5,467 nucleotides of DNA from Oscillospiraceae bacterium (GTDB taxonomy: Bacteria > Bacillota > Clostridia > Christensenellales > Aristaeellaceae), in NCBI GenBank assembly GCA_031266295.1, contig JAISBH010000164.1, positions 1-5,467 on the forward strand, read 5' to 3'. The notes under the pieces were generated by a model. That model was given only the letters and a program-made list of their open reading frames with translations, did no database searches and was not told the origin of the DNA. How positions within the stretch are numbered: the first letter of the stretch is position 1; each line of letters opens with the position of its first letter. Positions 4,791 through 5,467 of this stretch are shown piece after piece. Made by a program: the position numbers and the translations under genes.

Positions 4791-5467
4791 TCAACCCTCC
4801 GTCACGGGAGGCTCCGAAGCCTTCGCAAATTCATCTGCGGGTACGTCGATCGGCGCGTCTATCTTGGGTATTTCAAACGAATCACGTGACAGCTGCTGCA
4901 GGTACCCGGTGATTCTTGCCGTCGCGTTGGCGTTCGGATCAATCGGTGGCAGCTTCTCTGTTATCGGCGATCGGTCGTCGGTGTGTGATTCGTGCGCAAG
5001 CGATATGTATGGCCTGCGGTACGACGCGTCCTGCTGCACCATCCGCCGGACGGTGCCCGCAAGTACGCGATCCATCGGCGCGCGCAGGCTTCGTGCCGAT
5101 GGTTCCCCATCGCGGCCTCTCACGAACGTTGGCACCCGAGCTGACGTCGACTGTGCGCCCGGATTCACGCCGGATGGTATCGGCCTAATCGATTCCTTGG
5201 GTATGTCGTTGGTCTGCCACTGGATGTTCACGCCGCGCATACGATCGGACGCGGCGGCGGATTGGTGCAGATGATTGCGCAGCACACCCGATAGCCGCTT
5301 TGTCAGATCCGGCGGTTGATCGCCGATGGCCGCGTACTGAGCCGGGGTATCAACGCGCGCCATCGCCGGTGTCATTCCTATCTGCTCAGCCCTGTCAGCT
5401 GTTGACGCATCGATTTCAGAACCGGTGATGCCTTCCGGATTCACCAACGCCGCGTCGGGCGAAATCG
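4791..5467 (-). CDS. Hypothetical hydrophilic protein, C-terminal part (runs off the window)
   Basis: The frame is open from the right edge to the TGA at 4793-4791, showing 224 complete codons. A TTG at 5447 could serve as a start, but it has no ribosome site and the frame continues upstream through ISPDAA to the edge, so I treat this as a 5'-truncated gene. The visible part has no cysteine, no membrane segment and no signal peptide. Likely helical stretches, such as DLTKRLSGVLRNHLHQSAAA, RVLAGTVRRMVQQDA and ARITGYLQQLSRDSF, are separated by Pro/Ser/Asp-rich linkers, and the end is acidic and proline-rich. I do not recognise the family. The opposite-strand frames over this region are rich in Cys, Arg and Ser and look like shadows. 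It is convergent with the CAP gene, with 216 bp of repeat-rich spacer between them. Confidence 0.6.
   Translation of the reverse strand, partial: ISPDAALVNPEGITGSEIDASTADRAEQIGMTPAMARVDTPAQYAAIGDQPPDLTKRLSGVLRNHLHQSAAASDRMRGVNIQWQTNDIPKESIRPIPSGVNPGAQSTSARVPTFVRGRDGEPSARSLRAPMDRVLAGTVRRMVQQDASYRRPYISLAHESHTDDRSPITEKLPPIDPNANATARITGYLQQLSRDSFEIPKIDAPIDVPADEFAKASEPPVTEG

Noticed and set aside
4864..5274. Plus-strand 136-codon frame opposite the right-edge gene
   Set aside because: It is rich in Cys, Ser and Arg with no coherent domain, while the minus frame is longer, open to the edge and more protein-like.
5445..5447. TTG as true start of the right-edge gene
   Set aside because: No ribosome site precedes it and the frame stays open to the window edge, so the gene probably begins outside.

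Overview
The window reads as chromosomal DNA from a moderately GC-rich Clostridia-type Firmicute. The evidence is strong AAGGAGG-type ribosome sites, sigma-A-like promoters, frequent GTG and TTG starts, a secreted YkwD-type CAP protein, and a phosphoesterase and a double zinc-ribbon protein of kinds I associate with Clostridia. The lineage is an inference from style and families, not a taxonomic proof. I see no rRNA, tRNA, transposase, integrase or CRISPR array.

Layout, left to right. Positions 1-310 hold no convincing gene but carry a chain of GC-rich hairpins, including an intergenic palindromic element (149-215) and a weak terminator-like hairpin (263-280). Next come three minus-strand genes: an MFS transporter (311-1564, GTG start) with its own promoter and stacked inverted repeats upstream (1684-1751); a complete metallophosphoesterase (1747-2490, TTG start); and a small protein with two matched zinc ribbons and a very acidic tail (2487-2897). 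The last two overlap by 4 nt and should be translationally coupled. A divergent regulatory region (2898-3143) holds back-to-back promoters, a TTGGCA-N6-TGCCAA palindrome, and a nested stem structure (3025-3100) that begins where the plus-strand transcript is predicted to start. The plus-strand gene (3144-4574) encodes a secreted protein: signal peptide, long Ser/Thr/Tyr/Gln-rich region with five spaced cysteines, and a C-terminal CAP domain. The spacer 4575-4790 contains a strong hairpin, a 12-bp palindrome and a run of hairpins with degenerate 20-nt repeats. The right edge (4791-5467, minus) is the C-terminal part of a hydrophilic protein I do not recognise.

Functionally, the zinc-ribbon/phosphoesterase pair looks like a cytoplasmic two-gene unit whose substrate is unknown. 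The CAP protein acts outside the cell and could be co-regulated with the pair through the shared divergent region. The MFS gene appears to be a separately controlled membrane exporter or importer. The most interesting leads are the structured leader of the CAP gene, the repeat-rich spacers at both ends, the promoter-associated inverted repeats, and the zinc-ribbon/acidic-tail protein coupled to the phosphoesterase. I see no recognisable defence or mobile system.
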